In this document: piece after piece, positions 1 to 10,908 of the stretch
Position numbering within the stretch: the first letter of the stretch is position 1
How the letters are laid out: the number at the start of each line of letters is the position of its first letter
Assembly: GCA_032622095.1 (NCBI GenBank)
Contig: CP136065.1
Span: forward strand, 248,557,474 to 248,621,473
DNA: 64,000 bases
Direction of reading: 5' to 3'
Origin: Siphonodentalium dalli
Taxonomy: Eukaryota > Mollusca > Scaphopoda > Gadilida > Siphonodentaliidae
Notes under the pieces: model-generated
The model's database searches: none
The model's input: the letters and a program-made list of their open reading frames with translations, nothing else
What the model was told of the DNA's origin: nothing
Program-made: the position numbers and the translations under genes

Positions 1-1582
1 GGTGTATTTCAAAGCCTTCTTTGACAAACCGGCCCATTTCCATCAGCAGATCTAGATTCTCAATTGTCATTAGCCAATAAAATTTGGAATCATCACCAAG
101 TTTTAGAAAGTTTTTGCAATATTTGGTAATTTTACTGAAAAGAAATTGCCTCGGTTTATCATAAAGAGGGCATTCTATAATAAAATGATGCTCATTCTCT
201 ATTTTGCCTAGGTTGCACCGAATGCATGTCCTCAAAGGTCTCGTTGGTTTTTTACTTTTAATAATATGCCGTGCTGTTTCTATCTTGAGATTATGAGAAC
301 TTATTCTCAGTTGGCAGATGGCTTTCCTCATATCATAATTAGGAAGTGATAGATATGATTCCCTTTTGAATGTCTTTTTAAATGAGAAAAACGTATCCAG
401 TTTGCCTTCCTTACTCGTGATATATGAATTTCTTATTGACTTCCATTCATTCAAAAAAATATGTCGCAGCTTGTTACGGACAATTTTTTTAACCACTGTC
501 AGAGAGTTAACTGCAACTATATTTTCTGAGAGTCCAAGTTTGTCAAGTATAGATATAATGGTTGAATACCAGGTTCTGGTGTTATTTTTGTGATCAATCT
601 TAGTACACTTAAAAGCTTCAGATAGTAGATTTGATGGACAATGGTTCAACCTGTGTAAGTAACTAATTAATGTCTCAATTATTGTAAAATACATTGGAAA
701 CCGTCCCAGTTCAGAAATCACTCCAATATTAGAGCATTTCTTGTTAACACCAAGAAGATATTTACAAAACCGGAGATGTGATTTGTCAGCTATATTATCC
801 CTGTATAAGTTGGTAAAAGGATTAAATCCTTTCACTGAGTTATCAGGTGGGTCTCCCAATTCTGAAATGTATGTTCCCCAAATCTCGGCACCATATAGCA
901 AAATCGGCTTTATTGTGTGATCGTATATATGAAGCATTGTATTAATATTTGGAGTAGTACCCGATATAATTTTACTCAGCTTAAAAGAGGCTTTTAGTGA
1001 TTTGTTGTAGAGGTCTGTTTTACCCCGTATGAAGCGTCCACTGGCTTGGAAAATTAGACCCAAATATTTGTAACTTTGAACACATTCTATTTCTTGGTTG
1101 GAGTAATAGAAAGTGTCTTGCATGCGTTGTCCACTTTTGTTGAATATAAGTACTTTAGTTTTTCAAGTGTTGACAGTTAAACACCAATCATTGCAATATT
1201 TTTCGAGAAGGAGTAAACGCTTTTGTAGTCCTAATGCTGATGTGGAGAATAGGATCAAGTCGTCTGCATACAGTAGGCAGTCAACCTCTTTTTCAGCCAA
1301 TTTAGCTTTATCTGTACAAGAGGAGAATTGACCCGGGAGATCATTTACATAGAGATTAAAGAATGTTGGGCTCAATGTATCACCTTGTTTCACTCCGAGG
1401 TCGGAGCCAAAATATGGACCTATCCTGTTACTGATTTTAACTGAGATGTCATTAGCTGAGTACATACTCTTCATTATGTCATAAAACTTGCCACCAATTT
1501 TATGATTAATCAATTTTGTGAGGATGCCTGGGTGACTAACAGTATCAAAAGCTTTCCTCAGATCAACAAAACAGCAGTAAAG
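1..1582 (-). pseudogene. non-LTR retrotransposon (LINE) ORF2 fragment: reverse transcriptase and C-terminal region
   Basis: Translated on the minus strand, this reads as one LINE ORF2 from the middle of the reverse transcriptase to a C-terminal cysteine/histidine motif. Motifs in order: FVDLRKAFD (about 1541-1575), GVKQGDTLSP (about 1365-1394), the catalytic YADD (1259-1270), LLYGAEIWG (near 890), and a CIRC...EHHFIIEC knuckle (about 170-225). The frame is open from about 1580 to the window edge except for one TGA at 1163-1165, just after the LTVNT motif. The known role of the family is target-primed reverse transcription of its own RNA. The upstream end stops at 1583, where a hairpin MITE begins; the downstream end runs off the window. 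Exact clade (CR1/L2/jockey-like) is not resolved. Non-autonomous as seen because of the stop and the missing endonuclease. Confidence 0.9.
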
Positions 1583-1914
1583 TCTATTATATCAAATCCA
1601 GTCGTAAGTCGGGATTTTTTTTACCCTGTGCCAATGCATTCTCTTATATATGCGAGTCGACCATAGGTCGCCTCGCATATATAAGAGAATGCATTGGCCT
1701 AACAATTTTTTATCATTTTTTTTAATAAATGTTTGTTACATTTTTTAGGACATAAAATAAAAAACATCCATTACCCTGCAGGGAGCCCCACACATATATA
1801 GAAGCATATAGAAGAGTGTCGTCTGCTCATGTTTGTCTGGGGCTCTGTGTGGGTAAAATTATAAAATTGTTAAAGAATACAAGAAAAAATTATTAAAATT
1901 GTAAAAAATTGTTA
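1583..1914. mobile_element. hairpin MITE family A, truncated copy
   Basis: It begins with ATATCAAATCCAGTCGTAAG (1589), the same outer end as the full copy at 27535-27995. It contains one hairpin module (1630-1698) and the internal part with GAGCCCCACAC and ATGAGCAG-type motifs in opposite orientation to the 27.5-kb copy. The second outer arm is missing: the match ends at GTTAGG (about 1914). It lies directly against the LINE fragment, so it either inserted into it or marks its breakpoint. No coding capacity. Confidence 0.8.
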
Positions 1915-2960
1915 GGTCGCCGCGAAGGGGATTTGAGCATCTATTGCGCGAGGCTCTGCTGAGTCCAATAGTGCCAAATCTCCCGAGCGGACATAAACAG
2001 TTTAAGCGACAACATTAGCTATATATTTTATTTATCCATCGCAGATACCTCATTCTGCTTATGCCTCATCTTCTGGGAAGTATATATGGTCTCAAGTTAA
2101 CATTGTTTTTAGTTTTCCCGTCTGCGAAGTTTTTATATCTCATAATGTTCAGAAGATAAATTGCATAATCGAGGTGACTAATGGGTGAACATCACCGCCT
2201 TCAACTGGGGAACTTAATCTGATCATAGGTCTCCCATAGCAGTTGAGTCCTTAGCAGAATGAGGTTCCCAGAGGATGTTGCGCCGAGTTTTGTAGTTAAT
2301 TCAACGAATTGTGTAGTAATTTGTGGTCGCGAGTTGTGTAGTAGAAAATGAACGAGTTGTGCAGTAGAAAAAAAAGACCAGTTTAGACTTTATGCAATAT
2401 TATATAGTAATTGCATGTATGTGAAGTTAGTTATGCGTTCGACATTCGCCTGATATTCGCGTGAAGTTGGTTAGGCGTTCGACATTCGACTACGAAAATT
2501 TCATTAAAATCTTGTTTCGGGTTTTGGCGGGAGAGGCGTTCCATAGGCTCAATTTGTGCTCCCCAACTCGAATTTGGTCACAGTCTCCTCGGTTTCCCCA
2601 ATTTCCAGAAATCGATTTTGAGTTATTTGCGCAAAAGGTGTCATTTTTACCCACTTCGTGCTAACTCACTCGAATTTGGTCCCAATTTTCTCTGTTTCCC
2701 CATTGTATAGACCATCGCTGGACGTCGTCCCGAAAACGCATTTTCTGCTTATGACGGCGGTACATTCTGACCTTTATGGAGGGATCGAAACTAAATTGCG
2801 TATCTACGTGGATTTTCTATCGGGGAGAGACATAGGCTGGGCCCGAATGCGACCGACGTCGAATTTTGACGTCATTGACGTAATATCGTCCCTAAAACGC
2901 ATGTTCTCAGTATGACGGCAGTATACTCTGCATGGCGTTTATGGACCGACCCATCCCCCT
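1915..2960. other. no gene seen; degenerate short duplications
   Basis: No credible coding sequence. Near 1933-1976 is an imperfect hairpin (GATTTGAGC/GCCAAATC). CCTCATTCTGC (about 2050) and GCAGAATGAGG (about 2254) form an inverted pair with the same words as the 51961-52044 hairpin. GTTCGACATTCG is duplicated around 2437 and 2478. About 2725-2790 and 2886-2945 are diverged copies of one stretch (CGTCCC-AAACGCAT...TATGACGGC). Confidence 0.5.
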
Positions 2961-3012
2961 CTCTCTCTCTCTCTCTCTCTCTCTCCTCCTCTCTCTCTCT
3001 CTCTCTCTCTCT
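2961..3012. repeat. (CT)n microsatellite
   Basis: A nearly pure CT dinucleotide tract with one CC interruption in the middle. Reading frames across it (Ser-Leu or Arg-Glu runs) are artefacts. Confidence 0.95.
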
Positions 3013-3353
3013 AACGCCGTGTCGGTATTTGTTTTGGCCTCAGTTAGAGCCCTTTGTTCATCAATTATCTCTGATTTGTTTCCGTCTGACTTGATAACTC
3101 CGACAAATATGAAACCCATGTCTCATTTCCAGTATAGAACGTGTCAATTAGTTGTGCCCTTTCAATTACACTAAGTTTGAGAACCCTGTGTTGATACCAT
3201 GCTCATTTATGTAGCATGTCATCATATTGGAAATTTATATTTAGCCCATGATGTTAATGTCAGAAATATTCATTTCCATCAATAATAACCTGTTATCAGT
3301 TTTAAATATATATCAGATAGATCTGGATATAAAGCATGATCTATATGTGTATA
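3013..3353. other. no feature recognised
   Basis: AT-rich sequence between the CT tract and a TTAA-flanked MITE. I see no coding signal or clear repeat. Confidence 0.4.
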
Positions 3354-3357
3354 TTAA

Positions 3358-3750
3358 CCCTTTACCCAACAGAACGGCCCTGTGCCAATGCATTCTCTTA
3401 TATATGCGAGTCGACCATAGGTCGCCTCGCATATATAAGAGAATGCATTGGCTTAACACATTAAAAATTATAAAATTGTTAAAGAATGTAAGAAAAAATG
3501 GTAAAAAGTGTTAAAAAAAAGATTTTTTTTAGGCCAATGCATTCTCTTATATATGCGAGGCGACCTATGGTCGACTGGCATATATAAGAGAATGCATTGG
3601 CACAGGGCATAACTGTAACTATCACAATGTGGTCAAGGAGTCGGTTCCAATGATATCCATATTTGTATGGTTTTATTGAGACAGACCGAAGATATTTTAG
3701 GCTGTTGAAGCTTTATTTGGCCGGTTTTGGCCGGTTTGTTGTGTAAAGGG
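3358..3750. mobile_element. piggyBac-like MITE, family B copy 1
   Basis: Flanked by TTAA on both sides (3354-3357, 3751-3754). It starts CCCTTTACCCAACAGAACGG and ends in the near complement, CCGGTTTGTTGTGTAAAGGG. TTAA duplication with CCC...GGG ends is typical of piggyBac-type elements, so the class is inferred from termini only. Inside are two long hairpins (3384-3452 and 3533-3601) that also occur in family A. 393 bp and no transposase, so it would be mobilised in trans. A second copy is at 9518-9930. Confidence 0.85.
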
Positions 3751-3754
3751 TTAA

Positions 3755-4784
3755 GAGGTATGTCTGCATGTTTGACTGTGAAAAATCGGAACAACGGACA
3801 TACATATCTCATAGAACATAACTAAATAAATATATTTATTTAATAAGTCATCCACAATGTGTTCTTGAATTTAAAATCGACAGGTGACAAAGAAAATCAG
3901 TCTACTCTTTATGTTCAGACTAGTTTGGACCTAATAGCTATGTAATAACCCATGGACGTAATATGGCTACAATGATAAGATTAATACTTATTATATTTTC
4001 AGTAACTTTTTCTGCCAAAATAATAATCGTATCCCCACTCCCGGAAGTGCCACAATGTTATCCTACTCTCAGAGGTTTATCCTACTCCCAGCGATGACGG
4101 ATGTCCCCACAAGTGCACGGATGTCCCCACAAGTGCATTCGCACCAAGAAAATGAAAACATTGTTGAAATCCACTTCAGTATCTTCAAGCAGTTCCACTT
4201 CAAATTCCACTGATATTCGAGTGCATATTCCAAATGAATGGAAGCAGTGATATCTCATAGAACTAGGAAGGCTTATCCACACAATGACATTCCAAACAGT
4301 TACTAATTTAATCAATAAAGTTTGTTGTTTGTTTGAAAAATTCCTCCGAAAAATCCCCTTTGAAGTTGGTGGCAATAGGAGAAATCAGTCAATGAAATGA
4401 CGTCACGTTCCTTATACGGGGTAAAATTATAGTAAAAAAATCATGAATGAGTGACGTAATCGATTTACCTTATTTGGGTTGTTATCTTATCATTGCGCGT
4501 AATTTAACGGAAACATTTAGGTCAATATTCAGAATCGGAACATCTTCTCAATGCATTTTATTAGAGTTGTGTCGTGAAAAATAATCCTGCGCATCTCACT
4601 CGAGGAGAAACTTCGTTCGTCGCTGATGACAGTTAACTATTGTCTATATAGTTCATACATATCCACGTGTAAATTATTAGAGTTGCCTCAAAATTGCTCC
4701 ACTCACATAGGCGTATGAATTGTTTCATCTGATCACTTTATTGTTATACCAAATTTGTGGTTGCTCCATTACATCTTGCGTACG
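3755..4784. other. no gene seen
   Basis: Mostly single-copy-looking AT-rich sequence. CGGATGTCCCCACAAGTGCA is repeated twice at about 4097-4137. A 97-codon minus-strand frame (4082-4375) resembles nothing I know and has no supporting signals. A 20-bp GA/CA-poor context precedes the LINE remnant that starts near 4785. Confidence 0.4.
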
Positions 4785-5170
4785 ATCATATTAGTACCAA
4801 TACATTTCTGATGTTGGCTAACCTTCGAGTCGACGATCTTTGCAATCGTTGTCAAAACGTACAGGAAACAATTTCTCACATTTTCTGGGCTTGTCCCCAC
4901 GTCCAAACCTTTATGAAAGAATTATGACAATAATTAACCAATTACCCATTGATCTAACAACAAAGAATATCATTATCGGTATAGATCATGAATACAGAAA
5001 TTCTAAAAGTAATCTTTTCCTACTAGTGCTGAAACAATATATATAGAACAAAATTCACGCCCACACAACTATCACTTTGTTCCTTTTTTATCTTAAATTT
5101 AGGTATGAAAGCGAGAGATTCAACGCAAAATGTAACATGAATTAACCAGTGGCTGACACTTCGAAATGCC
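4785..5170 (+). pseudogene. LINE ORF2 C-terminal remnant
   Basis: Plus-strand translation gives a zinc-knuckle-like end of a LINE ORF2: NTFLMLANLR, then CNRC (4841-4852), QETISHIFWACPHVQTF, and, after a frameshift near 4919, an ILLLVLKQYI-type hydrophobic segment. The spacing C-x2-C...H-x4-C is the usual C-terminal motif of these proteins. A TAG at 5041-5043 and further frame changes follow, but FYLKFRYESERF still reads like the family. It is a decayed fragment distinct from the LINE at 1-1582, with the opposite orientation and a different sequence. Clade not resolved. Confidence 0.75.
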
Positions 5171-5597
5171 TTAAAAATAAAATAATAGTATATTGAAAAC
5201 CAGATATTTTCAGGCACAAAGTACACCCTGAGCATAACAGTGACTGGACGACACAGAAAATTAATAAATTACCCGGTACCCGAGCGGCAGAGATGTATAC
5301 AATATTTCTACAATTTCAATACACCGATCATTTTTAATTTCCAATCATATTCACCGAGAACGTACTCCAGGTAACGTTTTTATGCATCGCCAGCACAAAA
5401 AGCCCCCCCCCCTCCGTTTTTAATTAACTTTTACGAGTAGTAAAGCTGAAACTTTTTCTAATTATCGACTTTATCTGATACGTTGTCAAATACGTTGTAT
5501 AAAATTTTCCGAACTGAATTATCTGGGTCCATTTGATAGCCACTAGTATATAGACTGCGAGAAAAATATATCTCCATGTGTAAGTTAATGCTTCGAA
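5171..5597. other. no gene seen
   Basis: AT-rich, with a short poly-C run (about 5402-5412). May include the 3' UTR of the preceding LINE remnant. No poly-A or tail repeat is clear. Confidence 0.35.
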
Positions 5598-6098
5598 TTA
5601 AAGGGATACTGTACTCAAATGTATGTGTTGGTTTCTATAGTCTCTGAGTCGTAGAATAAGTTAACCAGATTTCCATTATTGCAAAATCTGTTGAGTACGA
5701 AGTAATTTTACGGATGGCAGATTGGAAAAATACCAATTGTCGTTGTCGAGTATTTTTTTTTTACAGTTTTCAAGAAAATGTATCAAATAAATGTTATATT
5801 ATATGCAAACTAGTCCCATATACTCATTTAAGTCATTGAAAAGTCACTAGTCAATGAGTGGCTTGAGTTTACGCCACGCGTTGCCTAATACACTATCCGT
5901 GAATTATTTTGATTATGTCTTGTGCACGGAAATTAAATTTATATCAAATTTGTAACTTTGATTTTAAAATAACCTATTAACCTGAACGTTTACAGAATAC
6001 ATCTTCGACTCAAATTACTTAGTTTTCTACATATTACCGATATTATATCGTTGTTATCACCGGGAATTTATTGAAAATGGTGTACAGTACCCCTTTAA
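5598..6098. mobile_element. MITE family C, full copy
   Basis: Ends are inverted: TTAAAGGGATACTGTAC at 5598 and GTACAGTACCCCTTTAA ending at 6098. About 501 bp, no coding sequence. The first ~340 bp recur inverted at 30035-30372. The target duplication is unclear because TTAA/TTTAA is part of the ends. Confidence 0.75.
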
Positions 6099-6167
6099 AT
6101 GAAAAGGTGTTATCCGGTATCAACTTTGATTTCTGCAGCAAAAAGAACATTTTAAGGAGGCAGCCAT

Positions 6168-6280
6168 TATCAATCAATCAATCAATTTGGGGTCAGCACG
6201 TGACGTAATTTCGACCAACCAATGTCCTGCATTCATGTTCCACAACGCGAATGCATGTGTGAGTGTAAATATAATGCTGC
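6168..6280. repeat. dispersed repeat, copy 1
   Basis: TTTGGGGTCAGC..., then TTTCGACCAACCAA, GTCCTGCAT, ATGTTCCACAACGCGAATG and GTAAATATAAT. The same words occur in the same order at 15975-16080. Function and class unknown. Confidence 0.75.
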
Positions 6281-6866
6281 ATTCACCAGGTCGGCATCGT
6301 GCCTGATTACGAACTTATCAATTTAACGCACCCGAACAAGTCCATAATATGTCTTTAATAAGATTCTCAGTGTAAGTGTTGGGTCATCGTCTAATTTTAC
6401 ATTTATGAGTTCTATTGTCCTCATTTACAATTACCGAATAACATAAATACATATCAAATACATATCATATATGGGGAATACACAGAAGAAAGTATTTATC
6501 AATATAAATATGAATATCATCCAGGGGTGTACCCGTACATGTGTATGTGGACTTTCATATAAATATGTGTGTGATAATGCTATCTTATAACTATTGGGGT
6601 ATATGATGTATGTGGGGCGATTCCCTGTACATATGTTGTATGAGGGTGTGCATTTTTCATTGAGCCTCAGGAGTGGATCATTAGTGTTTGGGCTTTTTTT
6701 TTATAGATATATTGATAGATTTACTATGATCTTTCTGTTATTTGTATCGAAGAGGTCATGCATATTATTTGTGTTCGGTCGGTTGCGATAGTAGGCTTTC
6801 AAATATTTCGTTCTGATTACGATGTAGGCATGGTGAACACAGTGCGGTTTCAAATAAGATAAGCCT
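6281..6866. other. no gene seen
   Basis: AT-rich, with TATA/TG-rich stretches. A 65-codon frame at 6594-6791 is hydrophobic low-complexity with no recognisable motif. Confidence 0.35.
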
Positions 6867-6869
6867 TTC

Positions 6870-7336
6870 AAGGGCCCACTTAATTTTTGAACCCCCAGAT
6901 CACATATAAAAAATATATGCCATATTATATACCATTTGAAAGAGGAAGCTCCAAAACATTGTATTATCCGGTGTAATAAACTGTGAACATGTTGTTTTTG
7001 TGCTTAAGTTTCATCTGGTTTTGTTGTGAAAAGTGTATTATTTTCAATGGAGGAGGATTACCTCTATATTTTAAAGATAGAGTTATTCCCCTTCCATTGA
7101 AAATACTTTTTCAGTTTGAATTATGTTGCATACAGGGGGCCAAAAGGGGAGTAAACATTTTATGATTTCAGCTGTGTTCTATTTCTCTATGGTCATCTTC
7201 TGAGACACTGACGTTTCAAATGGTGATGAATTATAGTATTTTAATCATATTTTATGGCATAGATTGTTTTTAAAACCGTATATCAAGGCACTATAAAAAA
7301 AAATAATCGGTGACTTGAAAATTAAGTGGGCCTTTA
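6870..7336 (-). mobile_element. MITE family D, copy 1
   Basis: Inverted ends: AGGGCCCACTTAATTTTTGA at the left and TTAAGTGGGCCTTTAA at the right. An internal hairpin lies around TATAGAGTTATTCCCCTTCC (about 7075-7100). Other copies: 36467-36799, 40891-40981, 40982-41443 and 55215-55732. It runs in the opposite orientation to the 55-kb copy. Its right end lies 15 bp from the decamer array. Confidence 0.8.
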
Positions 7337-7350
7337 ACAGTAAAGTCCAT

Positions 7351-8380
7351 ATTGGGAAAGCATGGGAAAGCATGGGAAAGCATGGGAAAGCACGGGAAAG
7401 CACGGGAAAGCATGGGAAAGCACGGGAAAGCACGGGAAAGCATGGGAAAGCATGGGAAAGCATGGGGAATTATGGGAAAGCATGGGAAAGCATGGGAAAG
7501 CATTGGAAAGCATGGGAAAGCATGGGAAAGCATGGGAAAGCATGGGAAAGCATGGGAAAGCACGGGAAAGCACGGGAAAGCATGGGAAAGCATGGGAAAG
7601 CATGGGAAAGCATGGGAAAGCATGGGAAAGCACGGGAAAGCATGGGAAAGCATGAGAAAGCACGGGAAAGCACGGGAAAGCACGGGAAAGCATGGGAAAG
7701 CATGGGAAAGCATGGGAAAGCATTGGAAAGCATGGGAAAGCATGGGAAAGCATGGGAAAGCATTGGAAAGCATGGGAAAGCATGGGAAAGCATTGGAAAG
7801 CATGGGAAAGCATTGGAAAGCATGGGAAAGCATGGGAAAGCATGGGAAAGCATGGGAAAGCATTGGAAAGCATGGGAAAACATGGGAAAGCATGGGAAAG
7901 CATGGGAAAGCATGGGAAAGCATGGGAAAGCATTGGAAAGCATGGGAAAGCATTGGAAAGCATGGGAAAGCATGGGAAAGCATGGGAAAGCATGGGAAAG
8001 CATTGGGAATTATGGGAAAGCATTGGAAAGCATGGGGAATTATGGGAAAGCATGGGAAAGCATGGGGAATTATGGGAAAGCATGGGAAAGCATTGGAAAG
8101 CATGGGAAAGCATTGGAAAGCATGGGAAAGCATGGGAAAGCATGGGAAAGCATTGGAAAGCATTGGGAAGCATTGGAAAGCATTGGGAATTATGGGAAAG
8201 CATTGGAAAGCATGGGGAATTATGGGAAAGCATGGGAATGCATTGGAAAGCATTGGGAATTATGGGAAAGCATTGGAAAGCATGGGGAATTATGGGAAAG
8301 CATGGGAAATTATGGGAAAGCCTGGGAAAGCATGGGAAATTATGGGAAAGCATGAGAAATTATGGGAAAGCATGGGAAAG
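7351..8380. repeat. 10-bp minisatellite (CATGGGAAAG)n, 103 units
   Basis: Every unit is exactly ten bases and the phase never slips across the array. Main variants are CACGGGAAAG (only 7391-7690), CATTGGAAAG (7501-8280) and the 20-mer CATGGGGAAT-TATGGGAAAG (one at 7461, then mostly beyond 8000). The decamer has no stop in any frame on either strand, so 270-350-codon open frames (KHGKAWESMG on plus, FPMLSHAFPC on minus) appear in several frames. I regard these as by-products of the repeat. A host protein function is unlikely but cannot be excluded from sequence alone. Confidence 0.97.
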
Positions 8381-9380
8381 GGAACATTTTACTTCTTCTT
8401 TCAGCTGTGAAATATGTTCCTACAAACAATTACCAATTATGAGCAAATCTAAAATGCTTAGCACAAGTTCTAACCTCTTCACATTTATCGTGCTCTTTAT
8501 GTACGGGGAAATCTAAACTTAAAGTTAAGGGGTCATCTACTGAGACAATCTGCCCAACGATTATGACAACCTGGTATGTGTACAGCTTTTATTTGAAACT
8601 GATGAATTGTTGCTAAAATCAAGATTTCCCTTAACCGTGACTGAATGAAAGAATTCCTGGTGGATCCTTTATTTATTTCAGAAACACATGCGAAGTAATG
8701 ATAATTGATTTTGATCCTATTACCAGTTACTTATTACTATACTATTAATTCTCATTTCCATTGAAAGTCATGTTTTCTCTATAACTAAACAGCAGTCTCA
8801 ATTATGTTCTCTTTTTAAAAAACTGAACGCTTAATAAAATACGCTAACGAAACGTGGTTATTGAATGTTCAGTAGTTATATGCACATTTAAGAGTTCTGT
8901 TATCGGTATATAAAACGCAGCGACGTGGTAAACAAGATGCATACTCTGGGCCGCCCGTACCCTGAAAATATGTGCTAATTCCAATGAAAATTGTCATATA
9001 TCTTGATCTTTAAAATTTGCAATGATATAATATTTCCATAACTAATTTTCTGCCGATATAAGTGACGAAAGCACTGTCCCGAGTGTGCAGCATGCTTTCT
9101 CTTTTGCCATATCGCTATGTGGAAGGGGTTTGTTGGTGAGTGTGTATCTTTAAAGTTTAATATTCTACGGTCTGTTGACATAATTCTGTATTTATTGTCA
9201 AGTGTTTGTGTGTTTGTTTTTATGTTTTTGTTTTATTTATATAAATTTGTATTTATTTTTTTTATTTTTCAGCCAGAATATAACGAATGCACACGTGGCT
9301 ATGTGAATGAATACACATGAGAGAACTTGTGTGTGTTTAATGTTGACATTGTGTGTCTGTGTGTGATTGTTTGGATGTGT
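8381..9380. other. no gene seen
   Basis: AT-rich. The stretch 9190-9270 is T-rich and ends in TTTTTCAG, which resembles a splice acceptor on the plus strand, but no coding exon follows. Confidence 0.35.
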
Positions 9381-9510
9381 GATTGTGTTTCATGGTGGCG
9401 GGAATTACTATTTACTTTCCTTTCTATATTATTATGTTATAATTTGATTGTAACATGCATTGTGTAAACCATACTCTCCTTGCTGGAGGAAATAAAGATA
9501 TATATACAAA
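9381..9510 (+). other. possible retroelement 3' tail
   Basis: Ends with GCTGGAGGAAATAAAGATAT before the TTAA of the next MITE. The GGAAATAAAG word with a following AT-rich stretch is a common LINE 3' end. No ORF2 remains upstream, so this is tentative. Confidence 0.3.
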
Positions 9511-9517
9511 CAGTTAA

Positions 9518-9930
9518 CCCTTTACCCAACAGAACGACCCTGTGCCAATGCATTCTCTTATATATGCGGTCGCCTCGCATATATAAGAGAATGCATTGGC
9601 TTAACATATTAAAAATGATAAAATTGTCAAAGAATGTAGAAAAATATTATAAAATTGTTAAAGAATGTAAGAAAAAATGGTAAAAAGTGTTAAAAAAAAG
9701 AGTTATTTTTAGGCCAATGCGTTCTCTTATATATGCGAGGCGACCTATGGTCGACTCGCATATATAAGAGAATGCATTGGCACAGGGCATAACTGTAACC
9801 ATCACAATGTGGTCAATGAACCGGTTCCAATTATATCCATATCTGTATGGTGTTATTGAGACAGACCGAAGATATTTTAGATTGTTGAAGCTTTATTTGG
9901 GCGTTTTTGGCCGGTTTGTTGGGTAAAGGG
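9518..9930. mobile_element. piggyBac-like MITE, family B copy 2
   Basis: TTAA at 9514-9517 and 9931-9934. Ends CCCTTTACCCAACAGAACGA and GGTTTGTTGGGTAAAGGG. Hairpin modules lie at 9544-9600 (its loop is shortened) and 9713-9781. Between them an A-rich segment is expanded relative to the 3358 copy by a duplicated AAATTGT-AAAGAATGTA. No coding sequence. Confidence 0.85.
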
Positions 9931-9945
9931 TTAAACACATAAAGG

Positions 9946-10908
9946 TACCCTCACACCATAGCGTATGCTGAATCCTATGAGTTGCGTGTAACAAATATTT
10001 GTATACGCACCAAACGCAAGCGAAATCAACAATTTTGTCAATTTGTAACCTATTCGACCTATGGGTTGCGTGTGAGTTGCGTGTGGGTTGCATGTGGGTT
10101 GCGTGTGGGCAGCGTGCGAGTTGCGTGTGAGTTGCGTGCAGAACTTACGAGTTGCGTTTGAGTTGCGTTCAAAACTTACAAGTTGCGTTTGACCTGCGTG
10201 CTAGTTGCGTGGTATTTGCGAATATCTGTCACGTGATAAAAACCTATAAAAATTGCCGATTCATTATTTTCTTCAGTACTGATTTGGTCATCGAAGAGTC
10301 AACATGTGGAAAGCTACCAAGAAATCAGATAAAAGTGACCCCAAAAGTTTATTTATACCATTTCTCAACACGCATGTAGTACGCAACTAACACGCAACTC
10401 ACACGCAACTAATAGGTTGGATACGCAGGGCATAGGTTGGGGATACGCTGGGAATAAGCACAATAGGTTTGGGGTACGCTACACACGCAACATGATCGCA
10501 ACAGGCACGCAATACGATCGCAAAATGATCGCAACAGGTACGCAACACATTCGCAACATGTACGGTACCAAAACCTGGCCAGATACCTCAAATTTGGACC
10601 TGCGATCACCTGCGTTCATAACTTATGAGTTGCGTACCTGTTGCGATCGTGTTGCGTGCGTAGCGTACCTGTTGCGTCCCTGTTGCGTATAAATTGATCG
10701 CAGGCATTCGCAGAGAATTATTGAACATGTTCAAAATTTCCGAACTTACTCTGCGTGTGTCTGCGTGTGTATGCGATCACCTGCGTGCTTGTTGCGTACT
10801 TCAAGCCTATAAAACTTATTAGTTGCGTGTGAGTTGCGTTTGGAACTTATGACCACTATTTTTTATTCGCAACCATACGCAACTGGTGATCGCTATGGTG
10901 TGAGGGTA
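9946..10908. mobile_element. TIR transposon rich in TTGCGT subterminal repeats
   Basis: Ends are inverted: TACCCTCACACCATAGCG (9946) and CGCTATGGTGTGAGGGTA (ends 10908). Between the ends are dozens of TTGCGT/ACGCAA words, as GTTGCGTGTGA-type direct copies at 10065-10210 and in both orientations from 10380 to 10880. Dense short motifs near the ends are typical of transposase-binding subterminal repeats (inference). No transposase and no clear target duplication. 963 bp. Confidence 0.75.

Noticed and set aside
2907-3174. Frames with Ser-Leu or Arg-Glu runs
   Set aside because: Produced by the CT microsatellite.
7291-8516. Open frames of 270-350 codons over the decamer array on both strands
   Set aside because: They arise in every frame because the 10-bp unit has no stops. 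No domain, no splice or start context, and the same peptide in each frame.
9268-9320. Plus-strand exon after TTTTTCAG
   Set aside because: The frame ends within 16 codons and no donor follows; acceptor-like T-rich tracts are common in this AT-rich DNA.
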